A stretch of 64,000 nt of DNA from Lichenibacterium minor (lineage in GTDB: Bacteria > Pseudomonadota > Alphaproteobacteria > Rhizobiales > Beijerinckiaceae): contig NZ_QYBB01000002.1 in assembly GCF_004137685.1 (NCBI RefSeq), positions 62,001 through 126,000 of the forward strand, in the 5' to 3' direction. Each line of letters opens with the position of its first letter. Position 1 is the first letter of the stretch. Positions 42,979 through 50,731 of the stretch are shown here, piece by piece. The notes under the pieces were generated by a model. It was given only the letters and a program-made list of their open reading frames with translations, was not told the DNA's origin and did no database searches. Position numbers and translations under genes: made by a program.

Positions 42979-44243
42979 CGGACCGCCCCCTCCGCCTCGC
43001 CGCCGACGGCCGCCTCGAACCCCGCCCCGACGGCACCCCCCTACTCGACGACCCGCGCCTCGCCCGCGTGCTCGACCTGCTCGACCGCGACGGCGAGGAA
43101 GCGCGCGTGGTCGGCGGCGCGGTGCGCAACGCGCTGCTCGGCCTGCCGCCCGGCGACATCGACGTCGCCACAACCGCCCTCCCCGCGGCCGTGACGGCCC
43201 GCGCCAAGGCGGCGAAGGTCCGCGCCATCCCGACCGGCATCGCGCACGGCACCGTGACGCTGGTCAGCGGCGGCCTTCCCGTCGAGGTGACGACCCTGCG
43301 CGAGGACGTCGAGACCGACGGGCGCCACGCGGTGGTGAAGTTCGGCCGGGACTTCGCGCGCGACGCCGAGCGGCGCGACTTCACCGTCAACGCCCTGTCG
43401 CTGGGCCGCGACGGGCGCGTGCACGACACGACGGGCGGGGTCGCCGACCTCGCGGCGGGGCGCCTGCGCTTCATCGGCGACGCGGCGACGCGCATCCGCG
43501 AGGACTACCTCCGCATCCTGCGCTTCTTCCGCTTCCACGCCACCTACGGGGTCGGCCCGCTCGACGCGGACGGGCTCGCCGCCGCGGTGGCGGGGCGGGA
43601 CGGGCTCGACCGCCTGAGCCGCGAGCGGGTGCGCGGCGAGATGCTGAAGCTGCTCGCCGCTCCGGGCGCCGTCGGCGTGCTGCGGACGCTGGACGCGACG
43701 GGGCTGCTCGCCCGCATCCTCGGCGCCCCGGGCGACGTCGGCCGGCTGGCGCGGCTCGGCGATGCCGACCCCGCCCTGCGCCTGCACGCGCTGGCGGTGC
43801 GGGACGGCGCCGACGTCGAGCGGCTGCGCGACGGGTTGAAGCTGTCCAACGCCGAGCGGGACCGCATGCTGGCGGCCCTAGCGGCGACGGCGTCGGACGC
43901 GCTGTCGGGGGGCGGCCCGCCGTCTTCCCGATCCGTCCGCGCCCTGCTGTTCGACCACGGCCGGGCGGCGGCGCGGGACGCGCTCCTCCTGGCCGCGGCC
44001 CGTGGCGAAAGGTCGGAAGGCTGGCGCGTCGCGCTCGACGCCGCCGAGGGCGACATCCCGGCGATGCCGTTCTCCGGCAAGGACGTGGTGGCGAGGGGCT
44101 TCAAGGGGCCGGCGGTCGGCGAAGCCGTGGCACGCTTCCGCGCGGCCTATCGCGAGGCGGGCTTCCCGGACGACGAGGCGACCCGCGCGGCCCTGCTCGA
44201 GGCGAGCCTCGCCGCCCCGGACGGCGCCCCCCCTCCCCCCTGA
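42975..44243 (+). CDS. cca: CCA tRNA nucleotidyltransferase
   Basis: A 422-residue class II enzyme that adds or repairs the 3' CCA of tRNAs. It starts at ATG 42975 (MTDRPLRLAADGRLEPRPDG) inside the previous stop. RVVGGAVRNALLGLPPGDID carries the GGxxR and the DxD metal site, followed by DIDVATTALP. ERRDFTVNALSLGRDG and EDYLRILRFFRFHATYG are further family motifs, with an alpha-helical C-terminal half. In many Hyphomicrobiales it follows DUF1285 and the CoA pyrophosphatase; here those genes are about 16 kb upstream. Confidence 0.95.
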   Translation: MTDRPLRLAADGRLEPRPDGTPLLDDPRLARVLDLLDRDGEEARVVGGAVRNALLGLPPGDIDVATTALPAAVTARAKAAKVRAIPTGIAHGTVTLVSGGLPVEVTTLREDVETDGRHAVVKFGRDFARDAERRDFTVNALSLGRDGRVHDTTGGVADLAAGRLRFIGDAATRIREDYLRILRFFRFHATYGVGPLDADGLAAAVAGRDGLDRLSRERVRGEMLKLLAAPGAVGVLRTLDATGLLARILGAPGDVGRLARLGDADPALRLHALAVRDGADVERLRDGLKLSNAERDRMLAALAATASDALSGGGPPSSRSVRALLFDHGRAAARDALLLAAARGERSEGWRVALDAAEGDIPAMPFSGKDVVARGFKGPAVGEAVARFRAAYREAGFPDDEATRAALLEASLAAPDGAPPPP

Positions 44244-44256
44244 CGGGAAGGGGGAG
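44233..44256 (+). terminator. Hairpin at the cca stop
   Basis: CTCCCCC (44233-44239) pairs with GGGGGAG (44250-44256) around a 10-nt loop that holds the TGA stop. The gene downstream converges, so this can end both transcripts. Confidence 0.45.
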
Positions 44257-44297
44257 CCCTGGGCCGCGAAGGCGGGTGCGACCCCGCCTCCGCGTGC

Positions 44298-44753
44298 TCA
44301 CATCGCGTGGGCGGCGAGGAGCTTCTCGATCTCGGGGATCGGGTGGTGGGTGTAGTCCTTCGCGATCTCGCACACGACGCGCTTCCGCGCTTCCGCGCTG
44401 AGGTCCTTGCGGATCTCCGCCAGGCACTTCGGCGGGGCCACGATCACCAGTTCACGGAAGCCGTTCTCGTGGGCGGAAGCGTTGATGCGCTGGGCCACGT
44501 GGGCGGCGAAGCGGTCCTCCTCGACCTGGTGGAAGTCGGTCCCGCCCATCGAGCCCACGCGGGTCCCGTTGGCGGCGTGGCCGCGGCCCGGCGCGTCGCT
44601 GCCCTGGTCGCGGGTGGCGGGGTTCTTCTGCTGCTCGACGTCGAGGCGGCGCAGGTTGAGGATCTCGTGGTCGCCGTCGTTGTGCAGGAAGAGCGCCTTC
44701 TTGCCGTCGCCGACCAGCACCCAGGCGCCGTAATGGACCTTCAGCGTCGCCAT
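44298..44753 (-). CDS. Host attachment family protein
   Basis: A 151-residue soluble protein starting MATLKVHYGAWVLVGDGKKA. LFLHNDGDHEILNLRRLDVE, FHQVEEDRFAAHVAQRINAS and LVIVAPPKCLAEIRKDLS match the host-attachment (AtsE-like, baeRF-related) family. Members in Agrobacterium are linked by name to plant attachment. The fold resembles release-factor-like RNA-binding domains, so a role in translation rescue is also possible. It is a single gene. It converges on cca. Confidence 0.9.
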   Translation of the reverse strand: MATLKVHYGAWVLVGDGKKALFLHNDGDHEILNLRRLDVEQQKNPATRDQGSDAPGRGHAANGTRVGSMGGTDFHQVEEDRFAAHVAQRINASAHENGFRELVIVAPPKCLAEIRKDLSAEARKRVVCEIAKDYTHHPIPEIEKLLAAHAM

Positions 44754-44865
44754 CTCGGTCTTCTTTCTCGAATCGGGCGTCGGGCCGCATGTCCGGGTCC
44801 GACGATCGCCCCCGCGGCCTCCCGCCGTTGCGGGTAGGGCTCCAACGGCGTGACGTGCCGATTGT

Positions 44866-45420
44866 TCACGCCGGCGGGACGGCGCCGCGTCGCGCCCCCA
44901 CGGGCCCGGACGCCGCCGCCGACGCGCCGGGCGCGAGTTCGCACCACAACACGCGGGCGGCGTCGACCGGCCCCGGCATCTGCAGACGCCCCGCGGGGGC
45001 GCGGGCGAAGCCGAAGCGCCGGTAATAGGGCTCGTCGCCCACCAGCATGACGAGGCCGTGGCCGGCGGCGCGCGCCGCGTCCAGCGAGCGCACCACGAGC
45101 CCCGCCGCGATGCCCCGGCCGCGGAAGGCCGGGTCCACCGTCAGCGGCCCGAGCATCAGCGCGGGCGCGTCGCCGATGCGGATCGGCGTCATGCGGTTCG
45201 CGCCGACCAGCAGCGTCGACACCCGCGCCACGAAGCACAGGTCCCAATCGGGCTCCGCCACCTCGCGCAGCCGGTAGGCGGTGCGGGCGAAGCGCCCCGG
45301 CCCGAAGGCGCGCTCGGCCAGGCGCTCCACCGCGGCGGCGTCGGCCGCCGCTTCCCGCACCACGACGACGGACAGGCTGAGGGAGGATTCGGTCATGGAA
45401 GCGCTCATGCGGGGGATCAT
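44866..45420 (-). CDS. GNAT-family N-acetyltransferase
   Basis: A 184-residue acetyl-CoA-dependent transferase. ATG 45418-45420 gives MIPRMSASMTESSLSLSVVV; two later ATGs are close by. LMLGPLTVDPAFRGRGIAAG is the acetyl-CoA-binding R/Q-x-x-G-x-A motif (about residue 95), and HGLVMLVGDEPYYRRFGFAR is the typical YRRFGF end. The acceptor is unknown; similar proteins acetylate small amines or protein N-termini. It is next to a Nudix gene on the same strand with 34 bp between, suggesting a two-gene operon. Confidence 0.88.
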   Translation of the reverse strand: MIPRMSASMTESSLSLSVVVVREAAADAAAVERLAERAFGPGRFARTAYRLREVAEPDWDLCFVARVSTLLVGANRMTPIRIGDAPALMLGPLTVDPAFRGRGIAAGLVVRSLDAARAAGHGLVMLVGDEPYYRRFGFARAPAGRLQMPGPVDAARVLWCELAPGASAAASGPVGARRGAVPPA

Positions 45421-45454
45421 ACAGCCGCCCGCCCGGCCGTCGAGCGGGCCACGC

Positions 45455-45949
45455 TCACCAGTCCGCCGTCGGCTCGCGCCCGTCGTAGATCTCGCCCAGG
45501 CGCGCCCGCGTGGCCGGGGTGGTGCCCTCGGGCAGGCGCGAGCGCGGGAAGAACCCGGCCTCGGCGATCTCCCAGTCGGCCCGGCGGGGCGCTTCCACGC
45601 GGAACCGGCGCACGCGGTACAGCGCGACGTGGTCGCGCCGCGACGCGCGGCGGTTGAAGTAGAGGCCGACGAGCTCCGGCGGGCCTTCCACCGCGATGGC
45701 GCATTCTTCCCGCACTTCGCGCAACACCGCCTCGCCGGCGGTTTCGCCGACCTCCACGGCGCCCCCCGGCAGGTGCCAGCCCGCCACGTAGGTGTGCCGC
45801 ACCAGGAACACCTCCGCCCCGTCCGGGCCGTCGCGCTCCACGGCGGCCCGCACCCCCATGGTGAGGGGGCGCACGAAGCGCGCGCTCCCGTGGATCAGCC
45901 GGGGCATGAGGCGCTGCACGCCGCCCGGCACCCGAACGCTCCACCCCAT
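45455..45949 (-). CDS. Nudix hydrolase
   Basis: A 164-residue hydrolase starting MGWSVRVPGGVQRLMPRLIH. WHLPGGAVEVGETAGEAVLR followed by EVREECAI is the Nudix box (GX5EX7REUXEEXGU), though the final Gly is replaced by Ala. TYVAGWHLPGG and GLYFNRRASRRDHVALYRVR are typical of the NUDIX group that acts on nucleoside diphosphate derivatives. The exact substrate is unknown. It probably shares a transcript with the GNAT gene downstream and is divergent from the phosphoesterase at 46135. Confidence 0.9.
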   Translation of the reverse strand: MGWSVRVPGGVQRLMPRLIHGSARFVRPLTMGVRAAVERDGPDGAEVFLVRHTYVAGWHLPGGAVEVGETAGEAVLREVREECAIAVEGPPELVGLYFNRRASRRDHVALYRVRRFRVEAPRRADWEIAEAGFFPRSRLPEGTTPATRARLGEIYDGREPTADW

Positions 45950-46134
45950 GCCGCACCTCCACGTCGCCCCGGCCCCTGTAGCACGGGCCGCCCCGCCTTG
46001 ACGCGGGACGAGGCGCGGGCGACAGGGACCGGCGGCGCTCCCCCGCCGGCGTCGGCCGGGAGGAGGGCCGCGAGCCCGCGCGATGCCCGGGCGGAGCCCG
46101 TTTCCGCATCGCGAAGCGGTCCAACGGAAACGGA

Positions 46135-47031
46135 ATGAGCTATCTCCTCGCCCATCTGTCCGATGCCCACATCGGGCCCCTGCCCCGCCCGCGCCCGCGC
46201 GACCTGCTGGGCAAGCGCATCACCGGCTTCCTGAACTGGCGGCGGCGGGGCAGGCTGCACGACATGGCGGTGCTGGCCGACCTCGTCGCCGACCTGAAGG
46301 CGCGGGCGCCCGACCACGTCGCCATGACGGGGGACATCCTCAACCTCGGCCTGCCCGACGAATTCCCCTTCGCCCGCGCTTGGCTGCACACGCTGGGCCC
46401 GACCGAGGGCGTGTCCTTCGTGCCCGGCAACCACGACGCCTACGTGCGCTCGTCGCTGCCCCACCTCGCCGCGACCTTCGCGCCCTGGGTGGTCGAGGCC
46501 GGCACGGCGGACGGCATGCCCTTCGCCTTCCCCTACCTGCGGCGGCGCGGGCCGCTGGCGCTGATCGGGCTCAGCTCCGCCATCCCCACGGCGCCGCTGC
46601 TCGCCTCGGGCGCGCTGGGGGCGGCGCAGCGCGACGGGCTGGCGCGGCTGCTCGACGAGGCGGGGGCGCAGGGCTTGGCGCGCGTGGTGATGATCCACCA
46701 CCCGCCGCACGTCACCGGGGCGAAGCGCGGGCGCGGGCTGCGCGACGCCGCCGCCTTCGAAGCCGTGATCGCGCGGCACGGCGCGGAATTGGTGATCCAC
46801 GGCCACAACCACCGCACGTCCGTGGCGCCCCTGCCCGGGCCGCGCGGGCCCGTGCCGGTGGTGGGTGTGCCGTCATGCTCGGCGGTGCCCGGCAGCCACG
46901 GCCACCTCGCCGCCTACCACCTGTACCGCTTCGCCGAGCGGGCCGGCGGCGGCTACGACATCACCGCCGAACGGCGGGGGCTGGCGCCCGGGCGCGACGG
47001 CATCGGCGACCTCGGGCCCCTGGCCCTCTGA
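46135..47031 (+). CDS. Calcineurin-like metallophosphoesterase
   Basis: A 298-residue dimetal phosphoesterase starting MSYLLAHLSDAHIGPLPRPR. All metal motifs are present: HLSDAHIG (DxH), MTGDILN (GDxxN), VPGNHDAYV (GNHD), MIHHPPH and IHGHNHRT (GHxH). Known relatives hydrolyse cyclic nucleotides or phosphodiesters (CpdA/Icc-type) or UDP-diacylglucosamine. No membrane segment is present. It stands alone between two divergent or convergent neighbours. The substrate is not identifiable. Confidence 0.92.
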   Translation: MSYLLAHLSDAHIGPLPRPRPRDLLGKRITGFLNWRRRGRLHDMAVLADLVADLKARAPDHVAMTGDILNLGLPDEFPFARAWLHTLGPTEGVSFVPGNHDAYVRSSLPHLAATFAPWVVEAGTADGMPFAFPYLRRRGPLALIGLSSAIPTAPLLASGALGAAQRDGLARLLDEAGAQGLARVVMIHHPPHVTGAKRGRGLRDAAAFEAVIARHGAELVIHGHNHRTSVAPLPGPRGPVPVVGVPSCSAVPGSHGHLAAYHLYRFAERAGGGYDITAERRGLAPGRDGIGDLGPLAL

Positions 47032-47094
47032 GGGGGAACCGGGAACCGGGCGGGCGGAGCGCGCGGCGGCGGACGCGAGCCCGCCGAAGCGCCG

Positions 47095-48204
47095 TCACGC
47101 GAAGTCGAAGTCGATCGCCTCGAAGCGCGACGGGGCGAACGGCGGCGCGCCTTCGGTGAAATCGCGCAGCTGCAGGATCATCGGCGACGGGCGGAGCCGG
47201 CCGGGGAGCAGCATGCCGGGCAGCGGGACGCCGCCGTTGATCCCCGCGTAGACGAAGAGCGGCCGGCGATGCAGGCGGCAGGCCGCCGACACGACCGCGC
47301 CCACGTCCCTCCGGGCCGGCGTGGCCCCCGGCCGCGGCAGCAGGGCGCAGAGCAGCGTGTGGGCGGCGCGGCGGTCCCGGCGCGGCGCCGACACGAGCAG
47401 CAGGTCGTCCGTGGCGTGGAGCGCGTAGCCGGCGCCGGGCTTCGACAGCCGGTCCCACATCCGCGCCCCGGTCCACAGCAGGCTCCCGGGCTCGGTCCCG
47501 CAGAAGCGGTCGAGCAGGGCGCGGCCGTCCGCGGGGTCGAGCTCCGCGACGCTGCGGCTGTCGACGCGGCGGCCGAGCCCGCCGAAGCCGCCGAAGCCCA
47601 CGCGGATCTCCAGGCGCGCCGCTTCGACGAGCGACAGGTAGCGGACGTTGACGCCAGCCGCGTTGCCGTTCGGCACCGCCACGATGAAGCGGATGCCCTC
47701 GTCCCGGCAGAAGCGCTCCACCGCGCCGTAGAGCGCCGCCATGGCGGCCTTGGAGCGGAACGCCTTGATGATGAACAGGTCCATCAGCGCCACCGCCCGT
47801 TCGGGGCCGGCCGGCATGGTCACGGTCTGGTGGACGAGCGCGATGTGGCCCACCTTGCGCCCGTCCGCGTGGGCGGCCAGCACGGTCGTGCCGTCGGTGA
47901 AGGCGCGCTCGTAGAGCCAGCGCAGGCCTTCGGCCGTGAAGGTGCCGGGTGCGGCGCCGAAGCCCTCCTCGGCCAGGGCGGCGGTGGCGGCATAGTCGAT
48001 GTCCGGCTCGCGGCGCACCTCGACGGCGGCCCGGCGCGCGCGGCGGGGCGCGGCGGGGTCCGGGGTAGGGTCCGGGGCGCGTTCGGGACGGGGCGCGAAG
48101 CCCGCGGCCTCCAGGGCACCATGGAGGGCGTCGAGCCCGGCCGGGCGGGACGGCGCGGGATCGGCGGTGGAAGCTTCGGCGACCCGGCTCGGAGCTGCTG
48201 ACAT
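47095..48204 (-). CDS. GNAT-like acyltransferase, possibly FeeM/N-acyl amino acid synthase type
   Basis: A 369-residue protein from ATG 48202-48204 (MSAAPSRVAEASTADPAPSR). A disordered N-terminal 60 residues precede a GNAT-like domain: GRKVGHIALVHQTVTMPAG, then ALMDLFIIKAFRSKAAMAAL and YGAVERFCRDEGIRFIVAVP with the NGNAAGVN pocket (about residues 110-210). The C-terminal 130 residues are less familiar (ALHATDDLLLVSAPRRDRRA, LFVYAGINGGVPLPGM). It may be an acyltransferase of the N-acyl amino acid synthase type, but the substrate is uncertain. It is convergent with the phosphoesterase. Confidence 0.7.
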   Translation of the reverse strand: MSAAPSRVAEASTADPAPSRPAGLDALHGALEAAGFAPRPERAPDPTPDPAAPRRARRAAVEVRREPDIDYAATAALAEEGFGAAPGTFTAEGLRWLYERAFTDGTTVLAAHADGRKVGHIALVHQTVTMPAGPERAVALMDLFIIKAFRSKAAMAALYGAVERFCRDEGIRFIVAVPNGNAAGVNVRYLSLVEAARLEIRVGFGGFGGLGRRVDSRSVAELDPADGRALLDRFCGTEPGSLLWTGARMWDRLSKPGAGYALHATDDLLLVSAPRRDRRAAHTLLCALLPRPGATPARRDVGAVVSAACRLHRRPLFVYAGINGGVPLPGMLLPGRLRPSPMILQLRDFTEGAPPFAPSRFEAIDFDFA

Positions 48205-48365
48205 CCCACCATCCCGTTCGCGCCAGGCTCCGGGGCGGCAGGCCCCGGGCGGCCGATGCGCCACGCTGCCACGGCAACCCTGAAGGATCCGCTAACGCCG
48301 AGCGACGGACCCGCCGGCGCATCGCCGTCGCGTTGCGCCGCGCCGGCGGCGGCGCGCGTCCGCGC

Positions 48366-48968
48366 TCACCAGCCCGGCAGGCGGCCGTGGGCGTAGTGGA
48401 TCCCCAGCCACAGGATGGCGCCCAGCGTCGCCACGCCGAGCCCGTCCACGGCCAAGCGCGCCGCCCTGAACAGCGCGTGCGCCGGACGGGGGCGCGGCGC
48501 TGGCGGCGGCGGGACGGGCGGCGGCGGGGGCACGCGGCCCATGGAAGCCAGGAGCTGCTCGCGCTCGACGAGGCGGCGGGCGACATAGGCGGTGACGGCC
48601 GCCACGGCGGCGCCGACGCCCTCGCCCTCGTGCAGCACCGTGCGGGCGTGGAGCCGGTCCTGGACCAGGCGGTAGCTGCGCCGGTCGCGCGCCATCTCGA
48701 CGAAGCACACCATGTCGATGAACAGCCGCGGGTGTTCGCCCGGCACGAGGCCGGTGTCGAACAGGTCGACCCCGGACGGCACCTGGGCCAGCACGGGTTC
48801 CAGCATCTCGCGCAGCAGTTCGAGGCGGGCCAGCTCGGCGTCGCGCAGGTCGCCGAGCGCCTGGGCGCGGTCGGCCACCTCGGCGCGCGCGACGCGGATC
48901 GCCGCCGACAGGCTCGGCAGCCGCGCCGGCCTGTCCGTCCCGTCCCGCTCGGCGGGCGCCTCGTCCAT
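48366..48968 (-). CDS. Hypothetical protein with C-terminal membrane anchor
   Basis: A 200-residue protein from ATG 48966-48968 (MDEAPAERDGTDRPARLPSL), chosen for its AGGGG site 6 nt upstream; ATGs at 48989 and 49025 are alternatives. The central region is helical (AIRVARAEVADRAQALGDLR, LELLREMLEPVLAQVPSGVD) with MVCFVEMARDRRSYRLVQDR. A Pro-rich linker (PPPPPVPPPPAPRPRP) leads to a hydrophobic stretch VDGLGVATLGAILWLGIHYA at the C-terminus, probably a tail anchor. I do not recognise a characterised function; it looks like a conserved alphaproteobacterial protein. Confidence 0.75.
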   Translation of the reverse strand: MDEAPAERDGTDRPARLPSLSAAIRVARAEVADRAQALGDLRDAELARLELLREMLEPVLAQVPSGVDLFDTGLVPGEHPRLFIDMVCFVEMARDRRSYRLVQDRLHARTVLHEGEGVGAAVAAVTAYVARRLVEREQLLASMGRVPPPPPVPPPPAPRPRPAHALFRAARLAVDGLGVATLGAILWLGIHYAHGRLPGW

Positions 48969-49032
48969 GCGGGTCCCCTGCTCGTCCATCAGGACTGGAT
49001 AGCAGGCGCGATGGACGTGGTCCATTTCGGGA

Positions 49033-49063
49033 CGCGCCGCCGCGGGTCGGACGCGGCGGCGCG
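49033..49063 (-). terminator. 12-bp hairpin after the mannitol dehydrogenase-type gene
   Basis: CGCGCCGCCGCG (49033-49044) and its complement (49052-49063) form a perfect 12-bp stem with a 7-nt loop, 14 bp past the dehydrogenase stop on the minus strand. No T-tract follows, but the position fits a terminator. Confidence 0.55.
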
Positions 49064-49076
49064 CCCGCGGCGGACC

Positions 49077-50558
49077 CTAGCCCGCCGCGACGGCGGCGAG
49101 CAGGTCCTTCAGCGTGGCGCCGGCGCCCTTCTCCTGGATCGATGCGCGATAGCGCGCGTAATCCGACGCGAAGCCTTCGTGCTCCGCCACGCCCCAGCCC
49201 TTGAAGGCGCCGAGGCCGAGGCCTTCGCGCAGGTCCGGCTTCGCCGCCAGCGCGCGGTCGGCCTCCGTCACCATGGGCTCGACCACCGGGAAGCTGTCGC
49301 CGCGGTCGTCCACGCCGCGCAGGTATTCGGTGAAGCAGGCGAGCAGGAAGGCGATGCGGCGGCCGTCGCCGCCCCGCTGCACCACCTCCCGCGCCGTGTC
49401 CTGCACGAACTGCGGGAGCTTCGACGCGCCGTCGGAAGCGATGCGCAGCAGTTGGTCGCCGATCGCCGGGTTGCGGTAGCGGCTCAGCAGCAGGTCCTTG
49501 TACTGGCCGACCGACATGGAAGGCGGCGCGTCGAGCAGCGGCCCCGCGTCGCGCGACAGGAACTGCTCCAGGAGCGCGTCCACGTCCGGGTCCTGCATGG
49601 CGAGGTGGACGATGCGGTGGCCGAGGAGGATGCCCGGGAAGGACATCATGGAGTGGGACGCGTTGAGCATCCGGAGCTTGACCTGCTCGTAGGCGTCCAC
49701 CGCATCGGTGAACTCGACCCCGACCTTCTCGAGCTCAGGCCGCCCGTCGCAGAACTTGTCCTCCACCACCCATTGGATGAAGTCCTCGGCGAAGATCGGC
49801 GACGCGTCGTCGAGGCCCGTCTCGGCGTTGAGCCGCTCCCGGTCGGCGGGGCCGACCGCGGGGGTGATGCGGTCCACCATGCAGGACGGGAAGGTGACCT
49901 CGGCCTCGATCCACGCGGCCAGCGCCGGGTCCTTGGCGCGGGCGTAGGACAGCAGCGCGTTCTTCACCACGCCGCCGTTGTGGCGGAGGTTGTCGCAGGA
50001 CATCACCGTGAAGGGCTTCGTTCCGGCGTCGCGCCGCCGCCGCAGCGCTTCCGTCATCACGCCGAAGGAGGTGGCCGGCAGCCCGCCCGCGAGGTCCTTG
50101 GCGACCGCGGGGTCGTCGAGCTTGAAGGTCCCCGTCTCGTCGATGTTGTAGCCGCCCTCGGTCACCGTCAGGGTCACGATGCGGATGGCGGGGTCGGCGA
50201 GGCGCTTCAGCACGGCCTCGGGGTCGGCCGGCGCGTGGAGGTATTCGACGATGGCGCCGACGACGCTCACCTCCGGCGTGCCCTCGGGCGGATAGGCGAC
50301 GAGGGAATACAGCCCCCCCTGCCCCTGCAGCGCCCGGGCCTTGGCGCGCTCGCCCTCGACGTCCATCAGGCCGATGCCGAGGATGCCCCAACCCTCGTGG
50401 CCGGGCAGGGCCAGGACCCTGTCGATGTAGACCGCCTGGTGGGCGCGGTGGAAGTTGCCGACGCTGAGGTGCGCGATGCCGGCCTTGACCTTGGAACGGT
50501 CGTAGGCGGGGCGCGCGACGGAGGCCGGCAGGGACGGCAGGGTGGCGGGATCGATCAC
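49077..50558 (-). CDS. Mannitol dehydrogenase family protein
   Basis: A 493-residue NAD(P)-dependent polyol dehydrogenase (mannitol, fructuronate or tagaturonate reductase group). It starts at GTG 50556-50558 behind GAGG. GIAHLSVGNFHRAHQAVYID is the nucleotide-binding motif near residue 25. VVEDKFCDGRPELEKVGVEF and MLNASHSMMSFPGILLGHRI are active-site blocks, including the conserved Lys-x3-Asn-x2-His type arrangement (KLRMLNASHSM). Length fits the family. It follows the amine permease by about 170 bp on the same strand with hairpins between, so it may be separately transcribed. Confidence 0.93.
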   Translation of the reverse strand: MIDPATLPSLPASVARPAYDRSKVKAGIAHLSVGNFHRAHQAVYIDRVLALPGHEGWGILGIGLMDVEGERAKARALQGQGGLYSLVAYPPEGTPEVSVVGAIVEYLHAPADPEAVLKRLADPAIRIVTLTVTEGGYNIDETGTFKLDDPAVAKDLAGGLPATSFGVMTEALRRRRDAGTKPFTVMSCDNLRHNGGVVKNALLSYARAKDPALAAWIEAEVTFPSCMVDRITPAVGPADRERLNAETGLDDASPIFAEDFIQWVVEDKFCDGRPELEKVGVEFTDAVDAYEQVKLRMLNASHSMMSFPGILLGHRIVHLAMQDPDVDALLEQFLSRDAGPLLDAPPSMSVGQYKDLLLSRYRNPAIGDQLLRIASDGASKLPQFVQDTAREVVQRGGDGRRIAFLLACFTEYLRGVDDRGDSFPVVEPMVTEADRALAAKPDLREGLGLGAFKGWGVAEHEGFASDYARYRASIQEKGAGATLKDLLAAVAAG

Positions 50559-50682
50559 GGGGGCCTCGTTCGGCGGGCGTCGGGGACGCGTCGCGACGGG
50601 CCTGGATGGTCCCTCCCCGCTCCCGCCGCTTCCCCGCGCGGGTTGGACCGGGAGAGTGCATCGGGGCCCGCCGGCGCGCAAG

Positions 50683-50717
50683 GGCGGGGCCCCGGGGCCC
50701 CGCCGATGGCATCGGCG
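50683..50717 (-). terminator. Two adjacent hairpins after the permease gene
   Basis: A perfect 22-bp palindrome (50683-50704, pattern GGCGGGG-CCCCGGGG-CCCCGCC) is directly followed by CGCCGAT-GGC-ATCGGCG (50701-50717), sharing four bases. Both can fold, but not both fully at once. They sit 15-50 bp past the permease stop on the minus strand. Confidence 0.5.
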
Positions 50718-50731
50718 GGCGCCGGCCGCCT

